The notes under the pieces: generated by a model
Seen by the model: only the letters and a program-made list of their open reading frames with translations
The model's database searches: none
Told to the model about the DNA's origin: nothing
Translations under genes and position numbers: made by a program
Assembly: GCA_937892865.1 (NCBI GenBank)
Contig: CALBJG010000170.1
Location: forward strand, 1 to 13,266
From: an uncultured Clostridia bacterium
GTDB lineage: Bacteria; Bacillota; Clostridia; Oscillospirales; Oscillospiraceae
Length of the DNA stretch: 13,266 bases
Reading direction: 5' to 3'
In this document: one piece after another, positions 1 to 5,637 of the stretch
Position numbering within the stretch: position 1 is the first letter of the stretch
Layout of the letters: the number at the start of each line of letters is the position of its first letter

Positions 1-1
1 G

Positions 2-79
2 CAGGTGGATAATCTTCTGTATCGGGCAAAGAAGGAACTTCGCATCATTCTTGGAGAGGATGGTGAGCTGTTATTATGA
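2..79 (+). CDS. C-terminus of ECF-type RNA polymerase sigma factor (partial, 5' end outside window)
   Basis: Only the last 25 residues are visible, ending in TGA at 77-79. They begin QVDNLLYRAKKELR and finish with a short acidic tail. This resembles the end of sigma region 4.2 in ECF sigma factors, where the recognition helix runs into a basic 'YRAKKxLR' helix. The family would direct RNA polymerase to -35 elements of envelope-stress or signalling promoters. The stop codon overlaps the start of the next gene as ATGA (76-79). That implies translational coupling with a membrane protein, the usual sigma/anti-sigma layout. Assignment rests on a short tail plus context, so it is probable but not certain; another helix-turn-helix regulator ending the same way is the alternative. 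Confidence 0.65.
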   Translation, partial: QVDNLLYRAKKELRIILGEDGELLL

Positions 80-696
80 GAGAAATAAATGAATGCACGA
101 CGGAGGTATTCCGTCGCAGTGAAAAAAGAATAAAAGAACGTAAAAGAAACCGCAATCGCATCCTTGCTTTTTGCATCCCTCTTTGTCTGATTGTTACCAT
201 TTGGTCTGTGATGATACTTCCTGCAATGATGCCTGCAAATAAAAGTAATAATAGTGCTGGCGAAGCCATGGACATGATGGGTGGTGTTGATGGTACTGAT
301 GCAGCGTTTGTTCGTGTAGAGGTCATGAGCACCGGTGCTGCCACACAGTCCACTATCCTGAAGGATGATGTCGATGAGGTGGCGCAGATTTACTATACCG
401 TGCAATCATCCTTTGTGAACTCCGGCGGAGGTAATAAGGAATCAGCCAATGATAAAACGGAAGATGATGCGTTAACAGAAGAATACAAGGACTATTCGCA
501 AAGCGGAACGACAAATCTGTCTTCCGGATTTAGAATAATCTTTACCACCGAGAATGGCGCACAAACCATCTATTCTCTTTCCGGAGATAAATTAATCAAT
601 GAAACAACGAAGCAAGAAACTATTTTGACAGAAGACCAGCGTTCTAATCTTTTGAATATGCTCGGATTAACAATTACATGGGAGGAGGATCCCTAA
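76..696 (+). CDS. Single-pass membrane protein, putative anti-sigma/sigma-associated factor
   Basis: This is a 206-residue protein. About 27 N-terminal residues are strongly basic (RRSEKRIKERKRNRNR), followed by one hydrophobic helix at about residues 29-51 (ILAFCIPLCLIVTIWSVMI) and an extracytoplasmic region of about 150 residues rich in Asp, Glu, Ser and Thr. The positive-inside rule puts the short N-terminus in the cytoplasm. The start overlaps the sigma-factor stop (ATGA) and its own TAA overlaps the next ATG as TAATG (694-698), so three genes are coupled. Position and topology suggest a membrane partner of the ECF sigma factor. The cytoplasmic part is short for a classical anti-sigma domain and shows no zinc-binding HxxxCxxC motif, so the role is inferred from context. 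The outer region (residues 75-206) has no domain I recognise. Confidence 0.8.
   Translation: MREINECTTEVFRRSEKRIKERKRNRNRILAFCIPLCLIVTIWSVMILPAMMPANKSNNSAGEAMDMMGGVDGTDAAFVRVEVMSTGAATQSTILKDDVDEVAQIYYTVQSSFVNSGGGNKESANDKTEDDALTEEYKDYSQSGTTNLSSGFRIIFTTENGAQTIYSLSGDKLINETTKQETILTEDQRSNLLNMLGLTITWEEDP
681..689 (+). promoter_or_regulatory. Ribosome binding site that fixes the start of the lipoprotein gene
   Basis: GGAGGAGGA lies 6 bases before the ATG at 696. It therefore supports 696, not the in-frame ATG at 678, which lies before this site and would add MGGGSL in front of a perfect lipoprotein signal peptide. Confidence 0.7.
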
Positions 697-2282
697 TGAA
701 ACGAATAGTAGCTCTTGTGTTATCTGTCTTGCTTTTGGGTATGCTCACTGCCTGCAATCAAAACGTTGGTCGGCATGCAGATGGCATAATAAAAGCGGAT
801 AAAGCCACCATCGAAATCGGCAAGACACATACCGCTTTTGAAGGTATGAACGTTCAGATTGTAAATGCAATCTGGAATGACGAAGAAATCAAACTTGAGG
901 TTAAATGGAACAACGAAACTTCTTATGATGTGGTTTACGGCGAATATTATAAAATTGAAAAAGAAACAAACGGTCAATGGAAAACCTGTGTAACCCTCGA
1001 TAACCTTGCGTTTAATGATATAGGTTATGAATTGCGTTCCAAATCCTCACAGAAGCAAACATATAATCTGACGGATATGTTCGACATTTCGGAGAACGGC
1101 AAATACCGCTTTACAACCGATTGCTCGGTATATGAGAACGGTCGCGGTGCCGGAAGTACGGAATGTGAGATGTGGGTAGAGTTCACCGTTACCCGTATCG
1201 GAGACACCAGTAAAGACGTAAAAAAATCCTTTATTGATTTTCAAACTCAATATATAAGGACTGACGGCTACCACGATGGTGTCGAATATCCAATCGTTAA
1301 GATCATTCGCTCAGTTGACGAATTGAATTCTTATTATAACGAGAACAAGGAAAAATATAGCCTTGAACGCAGAGAAGATCCTGCTTCGGACAACACAATT
1401 GGCTTCCTTGATGCCTGTGATAAGTACAACGCTGAATATTTTGAGAAGCAGATTCTTGTTATGGTGCTTCTTGAAGAAGGCTGCGGTTCCACCCGTCATA
1501 ATGTGGATAATGTGAAGCTCGGTTCTGACGGAAAGCTATATGTCAATATTCGATCAATCGTTCCGGAAGTAGGCACCTGCGATATGGCTGAGTGGCACAT
1601 TTTGATTGAACCGGAAACGAATGTTGATATTGCGAGTGAGTCTGATGTGGTCGTCTATATGGATGGCGTTAATCCTAAGACACAGCCTACCGTTGTTCGT
1701 GAGGACGGTGGCTTTTCAAATATCACTCTAACTGTCCCGCATAACTGGGAGTATAAAACTGAACAAGGCAATAGTTCCGGCGAGTATTGCATTGCTATTT
1801 GGCCGGAAGGACAGACCGAGGGGAAGATTAAGGTATGGTTCTATAACGCTTTTGGTGTTTGCGGAACCGGTCTTGAGCAAGAAGAAATCACCGTTGGCGG
1901 TTATAGTGCGTGGAAAGGTACCTACGATAACAAGAAGCATTGGGATTATATAAGTTTGAGGAATACTCCCGGCTCTTACGTTATTATGAATGAAGGTGCA
2001 GATAAATGGCTCGGAGAGTATGAAACTGAGCTGATGCAGATCCTCGATACGATAAATGTTGCTGAGGGGTATATCAGCGAAGATGAAGCCATTGAGATTG
2101 CTAAGAAAGCAATAGATGTAAAGTACGATGAAATCCGCTCAAGGTTTGATTCCACAAACGGATTTTGGCGAATTAGTTTCCATAAGAAAAACTCTTCTGC
2201 AAGCGTTAAGGATATCATTATGACGCTTGAAGGAAAAATCCTTGATGATGAATATTTGAAATTGAAGGAGGTGCCACGATGA
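696..2282 (+). CDS. Lipoprotein with bacterial Ig-like domain, PrcB-like region and PepSY-like C-terminus
   Basis: This is a 528-residue secreted lipoprotein. Residues 1-20 form a type II signal peptide ending in the lipobox LTAC, with Cys20 as the lipidated residue. Residues about 43-167 look like the bacterial Ig-like domain common in clostridial lipoproteins (YYKIEKETNGQWKTC and later strands). Residues about 195-325 resemble a PrcB-like beta domain: a hydrophobic strand ILVMVLLEEG, a GxGSxR-type turn and MAEWHILIE. A third beta-rich domain covers about 335-455. Residues 459-520 (SEDEAIEIAKKAI, then WRISF and an LEGKIL strand) resemble a PepSY-like unit. No catalytic motif is seen, so a binding or sensing role on the outer membrane face is likely. 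The gene is coupled at both ends (TAATG upstream, ATGA downstream). The lipoprotein call is firm; domain names are by resemblance. Confidence 0.85.
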   Translation: MKRIVALVLSVLLLGMLTACNQNVGRHADGIIKADKATIEIGKTHTAFEGMNVQIVNAIWNDEEIKLEVKWNNETSYDVVYGEYYKIEKETNGQWKTCVTLDNLAFNDIGYELRSKSSQKQTYNLTDMFDISENGKYRFTTDCSVYENGRGAGSTECEMWVEFTVTRIGDTSKDVKKSFIDFQTQYIRTDGYHDGVEYPIVKIIRSVDELNSYYNENKEKYSLERREDPASDNTIGFLDACDKYNAEYFEKQILVMVLLEEGCGSTRHNVDNVKLGSDGKLYVNIRSIVPEVGTCDMAEWHILIEPETNVDIASESDVVVYMDGVNPKTQPTVVREDGGFSNITLTVPHNWEYKTEQGNSSGEYCIAIWPEGQTEGKIKVWFYNAFGVCGTGLEQEEITVGGYSAWKGTYDNKKHWDYISLRNTPGSYVIMNEGADKWLGEYETELMQILDTINVAEGYISEDEAIEIAKKAIDVKYDEIRSRFDSTNGFWRISFHKKNSSASVKDIIMTLEGKILDDEYLKLKEVPR

Positions 2283-3589
2283 AGAAGAAAATATGGATAC
2301 CAATAGTTATCGTTGTTTTGCTGGCTATTCTTGTTATCCCCATTCCGACAGGAGTATATAAGGATGGCGGAACGAGAGAATACACTGCTCTGACCTATAA
2401 GATTGTGGATTGGAACCGTCTCACCGGTGATGGCACCTACGACGAGACACGGGTGTATTTCTTCCCGTACAACTTCAAATCCATTGATGGTCTTTGGTAC
2501 TACGAAGAAGACAAGGTTGAGCATAGCTTTGTAGCAACTGTTCTTGAAATTAGCGGTTCGTCTGTCACCGCACAGCCCGTTGGAGATAGCGCGATGCTTA
2601 TGAGCACCGACAAGGTTTCCTTCGGAACGTCTGACTTGGAAAAGATTGAGGTTGATGTAGGCAGCGTTGTTAAAGTAACCTACAAAGGCGATGTTATGGA
2701 ATCTTATCCAGCTCAAGTTCATGCGACAAGCTGGAAGTTGTCTGATGACCTTCACCATTTGGAATATACAGAACAGTGGCTTGATAAAGCAACTGCCGAG
2801 AAGTATGACCACAACATATTTGATCATATTAAAATAACGAAGATCTATTCCAACTGTTTCTTCGCCAGAACGGTTATCCCTATGCCATATGAAATCAAGC
2901 TCAACGGTACATTGTCGGATGAATGGTGTGTAGGCGACCAAGTAACTGCAACTTATTCCAATGTCTATTATGACCAAGAGAATCAGCGCGTGGAATGTGA
3001 TTTCACATCGGTTAAAGCAAGTGATTGGCAACCGGATCCTAACGCAGCATACAAGCCGGTTATTTATCTGTATCCCGAAAAAGAAATGGGCGTGTCTGTT
3101 GACTTGACTCTTGATGGCAAACTGACCTGCACTTATCCGGCATATAACAATGGTTGGACTGTAACAGCAGCTCCCGATGGTACGCTGACTGATGCCAATG
3201 GACAGACTTATAATTACCTCTACTGGGAGGGCGAAACCTATGCACAGTATGACCTCACAAAAGGTTTCTGTGTAAAAGGTGAAGATACCGCAGCTTTCCT
3301 TGAGGATGCTCTGGATAAACTCGGTCTTACCCGTCGTGAAGCAAATGAGTTCATTGTATACTGGTTGCCGATGATGGAGCAGAACCCATATAATATCATT
3401 TCCTTCCAGACTGACATTTACACCGACGCAGCACAGCTCGAAGTAAATCCTGCTCCTGATACGTTGATTCGTGTCTTTATGGCTTGGCAGGCATCCGAGA
3501 CCGTTGTGGATCTACCTGAACAGGAATTGACCGCACCTGAACGTAACGGCTTTACTGTTGTTGAATGGGGCGGTACTGAATTGAAATAA
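2279..3589 (+). CDS. Membrane-anchored extracytoplasmic protein with conserved C-terminal domain of unknown function
   Basis: This is a 436-residue protein. Residues 1-6 are basic and 7-22 form an uncleaved-looking hydrophobic anchor with no lipobox. Two beta-rich, OB-like segments follow: about 82-154 (FVATVLEISGSSVTAQP, then VGSVVKVTYKG) and about 183-248 (IKITKIYSNCFFARTV, then VGDQVTATYS). They look like a diverged duplication. Residues 259-436 form a compact C-terminal domain marked by KPVIYLYPEKE, NNGW, EFIVYWLP and a final FTVVEWGGTE. I recognise this domain as recurrent in clostridial surface proteins but know no assigned activity. The start overlaps the previous stop as ATGA, with AAGGAGG at 2265-2271 giving a good ribosome site. 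Context implies a cell-surface function under the sigma-factor operon. Confidence 0.85.
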   Translation: MKKKIWIPIVIVVLLAILVIPIPTGVYKDGGTREYTALTYKIVDWNRLTGDGTYDETRVYFFPYNFKSIDGLWYYEEDKVEHSFVATVLEISGSSVTAQPVGDSAMLMSTDKVSFGTSDLEKIEVDVGSVVKVTYKGDVMESYPAQVHATSWKLSDDLHHLEYTEQWLDKATAEKYDHNIFDHIKITKIYSNCFFARTVIPMPYEIKLNGTLSDEWCVGDQVTATYSNVYYDQENQRVECDFTSVKASDWQPDPNAAYKPVIYLYPEKEMGVSVDLTLDGKLTCTYPAYNNGWTVTAAPDGTLTDANGQTYNYLYWEGETYAQYDLTKGFCVKGEDTAAFLEDALDKLGLTRREANEFIVYWLPMMEQNPYNIISFQTDIYTDAAQLEVNPAPDTLIRVFMAWQASETVVDLPEQELTAPERNGFTVVEWGGTELK

Positions 3590-3601
3590 GGAGGCAGCGA
3601 T

Positions 3602-4000
3602 ATGAAGATTAAAAAGAGTCTCTTTATAGCATTACCTCTTGTTGCATTGATACTTGAACTGCTCCCATACGGAGTTGTTCTGAACTTTGCAAATCCCGAT
3701 GGCGAACCGTGGCGCAGGACATATTCCTATTTCAGACTGACACCATACGGATATGCAAACTTCGGTCCGTTGATCACTGCCATACTGACTTGTGTTTTGC
3801 TCGTGTTGGTGGTTATCTATCTGTTCAAGCCACGAAAGGGACTGAACACCGCTATTTTGAATGTTGCTGGATTTGCAACCGCAGCATCCCTTATGCCGCT
3901 GATGTTTGGATTTGATTACGTTACGGTAATCGGTGTCATTATTACCTTACTTCTATCAGGGACTTTTGGAATTTGTTTTATTAAAAACAGGAGAGTCTGA
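3602..4000 (+). CDS. Small polytopic membrane protein, function unknown
   Basis: This is a 132-residue protein with four hydrophobic helices at about residues 6-28, 55-75, 84-103 and 107-127, and a basic C-terminus (IKNRRV). The loop between helices 1 and 2 (residues 29-54) is aromatic- and proline-rich and should lie outside. AAGGAGG at 3588-3594 overlaps the previous stop codon and sits 7 bases before the ATG, so the gene closes the same operon 12 bp after its neighbour. No transporter, enzyme or toxin signature is visible. It may be a partner for the two anchored surface proteins upstream, which is inference from position only. Confidence 0.8.
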   Translation: MKIKKSLFIALPLVALILELLPYGVVLNFANPDGEPWRRTYSYFRLTPYGYANFGPLITAILTCVLLVLVVIYLFKPRKGLNTAILNVAGFATAASLMPLMFGFDYVTVIGVIITLLLSGTFGICFIKNRRV

Positions 4001-4052
4001 GAGATTAAGCGCTGATACAGATGGAGTTGAAAAAGAAATAGTATAATTGTGA

Positions 4053-4108
4053 GAGTTCGAATTCATACGCAAAACTGCTGAAAATATCTTTTTTGTAGCC
4101 CATAGACA
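4053..4108. repeat. 56-bp direct repeat, copy 1, abutting a terminator
   Basis: This matches the copy at 4309-4364 at 48 of 56 positions with no gaps and a constant offset of 256 bp. The best-conserved parts are the left end (TCGAATTCATACGCAAAA) and the right end (GTAGCCCATAGACA). The unit ends one base before a terminator stem, exactly as the second copy does, so repeat and terminator look like one module. Read on the - strand it is open for 18 codons (SMGYKKDIFSSFAYEFEL), but no ribosome binding site precedes it. Confidence 0.8.
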
Positions 4109-4109
4109 G

Positions 4110-4141
4110 AAAAAACGACAGGTTTCGACCTGTCGTTTTTT
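4110..4141. terminator. Bidirectional rho-independent terminator 1
   Basis: A perfect 14-bp stem is formed by AAAAAACGACAGGT (4110-4123) and its complement (4128-4141), closed by a TTCG tetraloop. A-run and T-run flank the GC core, so it can act on both strands. It lies 109 bp after the stop of the + strand operon and is the first strong terminator that operon meets. Confidence 0.9.
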
Positions 4142-4145
4142 CAAC

Positions 4146-4287
4146 GATGTTTGCCCTTTCGGGCAAGTGATGCACACTGCGTGCGTGATGCACGCCTTTG
4201 GCGTGTGGCGCCAAACATCACATCACTGCGAACAAAGTGAGCAACATCACGATGCGACAGCATCGCATCACGCAAGGTGAAGCCTTG
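4146..4287. repeat. Array of small hairpins with GTGATG/CATCAC spacers
   Basis: Six short hairpins follow one another: A 4151-4166 (TTGCCC/GGGCAA, 6-bp stem), B 4172-4184 (GCAC/GTGC), C 4191-4205 (CACGCC/GGCGTG), D about 4227-4243 (imperfect, TGC/GCA ends), E 4251-4264 (GATGC/GCATC) and F 4273-4287 (CAAGG/CCTTG). GTGATG separates the left ones (4167-4172, 4185-4190) and its complement CATCAC separates the right ones (4216-4221, 4221-4226, 4245-4250, 4266-4271). The array is centred on the 8-bp palindrome TGGCGCCA (4206-4213). GATGTTTG (4146-4153) can also pair with CAAACATC (4212-4219). The whole is thus a nested, branched inverted repeat, probably of a REP/MITE-like family. Between 4001 and 4409 I see no supported gene. 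Confidence 0.7.
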
Positions 4288-4308
4288 TGCTTCACTCAAA
4301 AACCGTAA

Positions 4309-4364
4309 GAGCTCGAATTCATACGCAAAAACGGCAAAAATATCTCTTTCGTAGCCCATAGACA
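4309..4364. repeat. 56-bp direct repeat, copy 2, abutting a terminator
   Basis: This is the second copy of the unit at 4053-4108 (48/56 identical). It runs straight into the stem of the second terminator, whose sequence is unrelated to the first. The - strand frame reads SMGYERDIFAVFAYEFEL. Six of the eight base differences change the residue and two are silent, so protein-level selection is not demonstrated. Confidence 0.8.
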
Positions 4365-4400
4365 AAAAGAGCAGAGAGGTATCGCCTCTCTGCTCTTTTT
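4364..4400. terminator. Bidirectional rho-independent terminator 2
   Basis: A 16-bp perfect stem is formed by AAAAAGAGCAGAGAGG (4364-4379) and its complement (4385-4400), with a 5-base TATCG loop. It begins 9 bp beyond the stop codon of the - strand gene ending at 4410. It is therefore the expected end of the - strand operon and a back-up stop for the + strand operon. Confidence 0.9.
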
Positions 4401-4409
4401 ATCAGCACC

Positions 4410-4775
4410 TTATGCCACTTGCAGGGAAAGATTCGGTGTGATATCGAAGAGAGAAATTTGCATACCGGTGATCTCATCCATCGCAGGCGCTTCCTGCTGA
4501 TCGCCCATATAAACGCTGTATCGCTCCTTTAAGTCGCTGATTACCAGGTCAATGGCTTTACACACATCAGACGCAGACAGAAAGTGTTCCGGCAACACAT
4601 AGCGAAGGTTATCCTCGGTAAAACAAACACCCTGGTCTTCTTTTCGACTTGTCAGTTCAAAAAGTCGGTCTTTCAATTCCTCTAATCGCCAAAGCAACTG
4701 CGTTTCCGGCGGTGTATCCGTGAGATCGTAGTTATATGGCGCATATTCCGTTGCCAGATTTGAAAAGTATCCCAT
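4410..4775 (-). CDS. Small protein with C-terminal sliding-clamp-like motif (QISLF), otherwise unknown
   Basis: This is a 121-residue soluble, mainly helical-looking, acidic protein with no transmembrane segment. Residues about 25-45 (TQLLWRLEELKDRLFELTSRKE) look like an amphipathic or coiled-coil helix. Near the end, residues 106-110 read QISLF, followed by DI. This is one conservative change from the bacterial beta-clamp-binding consensus QL(S/D)LF, and such motifs often sit in flexible tails like this one. The start at 4775 is chosen because AAAGGA (4784-4789) lies 8 bases upstream. An ATG at 4784 would add three residues but has its Shine-Dalgarno touching the start. The gene overlaps the end of its upstream neighbour by 44 bp, is last in the operon and is followed by a terminator. 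I do not recognise the family. Confidence 0.75.
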   Translation of the reverse strand: MGYFSNLATEYAPYNYDLTDTPPETQLLWRLEELKDRLFELTSRKEDQGVCFTEDNLRYVLPEHFLSASDVCKAIDLVISDLKERYSVYMGDQQEAPAMDEITGMQISLFDITPNLSLQVA

Positions 4776-5631
4776 TACAGCCATCCTTTCCCGGATAATT
4801 CATTTTCATTTCTTCGTCTGTTGAACTTGTTAACAGAATCACTTGCCTTTGAAGGGCAAATGTTCTTTTGATCAAACTGCTGATATCGGTTGATTCATCC
4901 AAAAATTCCAGAACGTTTTGGATGATCAGCGGTTTTTTCTCATAATGCAGATCCCGGAGCATTTCAAAACCGCTCCAAAATTCTGCAAGATTTAAAAAGC
5001 AGATATAATGAAACAGTTTTTCTTCTGTTTCACTTAAATGCACATCGCCGATCATTCCGGGACAGAAAACCATAAATTCTCCCCGGGGGTCAATGGCAAC
5101 CTGATATTTCTTTTTGCAGTGGATCGGCTCCGGCGGAAATGACTGGATATACCGGAGCAAATAGGCGCGGAATGTTTGGGTATCGGCGAAATTTGCGGTT
5201 CTCTCCCATATATTTCCGGGGGCGTCTATATGATTTCTGTACCAGCAAAGCCGCAGCGGGATCGTTCTGTCCTGCCCGTCAAAGCAGCCCAGCGCATCCT
5301 GCTCCGGGCAGGAAGAGAGCATATGTTTATAGCAGGTCGTTACATCCGCGCCCCGGCTGTCTTTCGCAGTAATCGCCAAACGGCCGTTACAAGGCGCGGC
5401 AGTAACGGTGTAGACAGCCTCCCGCAAAAGGATCCGGGCTGTCAGACGCGTGGTAGACCGCACCCAGTTCGGCGGAACGGGCTGCATCGCCTTGCTGCAA
5501 AGCAGGATCTCCATTGCTGCCCGGATCTCCCCGGTATAGCGGGAGCCGAGGATATTCAGTTCCGGCAGCAGCGCAGTTTCCCAGAACTGCGCTGCGCCGA
5601 AATCACAAATCGTTATGCGCTGAATGATCAT
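4732..5631 (-). CDS. Degenerate RecF/SMC-like (ABC-type) ATPase, catalytic motifs lost
   Basis: This is a 299-residue protein laid out like a small RecF/SMC-type ATPase. The N-terminus (IIQRITICDFGAAQFWETALLPELNIL) matches the 'beta strand, nF-x-x-f, glN-vi' opening of that fold. At the Walker A place it has GSRYTGEI (29-36), keeping two glycines but replacing the essential Lys with Glu35 and Ser/Thr with Ile36. The signature place reads LSETEEKLF (199-207) instead of LSGGE. The Walker B place reads PLIIQNVLEFLDES (234-247), with QN where DE is expected. QVILLTSS (263-270) sits where the H-loop strand would be, with no His. ATP hydrolysis is therefore unlikely, and a structural or DNA/partner-binding role is inferred. 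It starts 6 bp after the CbbX-like gene's TAA with no Shine-Dalgarno (CCTGCTAAGCCCCT before ATG), which suggests reinitiation. Fold assignment is by motif spacing only. Confidence 0.7.
   Translation of the reverse strand: MIIQRITICDFGAAQFWETALLPELNILGSRYTGEIRAAMEILLCSKAMQPVPPNWVRSTTRLTARILLREAVYTVTAAPCNGRLAITAKDSRGADVTTCYKHMLSSCPEQDALGCFDGQDRTIPLRLCWYRNHIDAPGNIWERTANFADTQTFRAYLLRYIQSFPPEPIHCKKKYQVAIDPRGEFMVFCPGMIGDVHLSETEEKLFHYICFLNLAEFWSGFEMLRDLHYEKKPLIIQNVLEFLDESTDISSLIKRTFALQRQVILLTSSTDEEMKMNYPGKDGCNGILFKSGNGICAI
4784..4789 (-). promoter_or_regulatory. Ribosome binding site inside the upstream gene, fixing the 4775 start
   Basis: AAAGGA on the - strand, 8 bases before the ATG at 4775, lies inside the coding region of the degenerate ATPase gene. 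Initiation here would depend on ribosomes translating or leaving that gene. Confidence 0.5.
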
Positions 5632-5637
5632 AGGGGC

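Noticed and set aside
678..695. Earlier ATG at 678 for the lipoprotein
   Set aside because: It would place MGGGSL before a complete signal peptide, and these codons are the ribosome binding site of the ATG at 696.
1976..3031. Long - strand frame of 351 codons opposite the lipoprotein and anchored protein
   Set aside because: It spans two well-supported + strand genes, starts inside one and has no recognisable features.
4042..4047. TATAAT after the + strand operon as a promoter
   Set aside because: The nearest TTGAAA is only 9 bases upstream and no other -35 box fits; no gene follows before the terminator.
4146..4219. tRNA-like cloverleaf of 74 nt
   Set aside because: The outer stem competes with the first hairpin, and there is no T-loop or anticodon-arm consensus.
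4146..4290. CRISPR array
   Set aside because: Units are short different hairpins with 6-bp spacers, not identical repeats with regular unique spacers; no cas genes nearby.
4776..4784. ATG at 4784 for the small clamp-motif protein
   Set aside because: Its Shine-Dalgarno would touch the start codon; the ATG at 4775 has proper spacing. The difference is only three residues.
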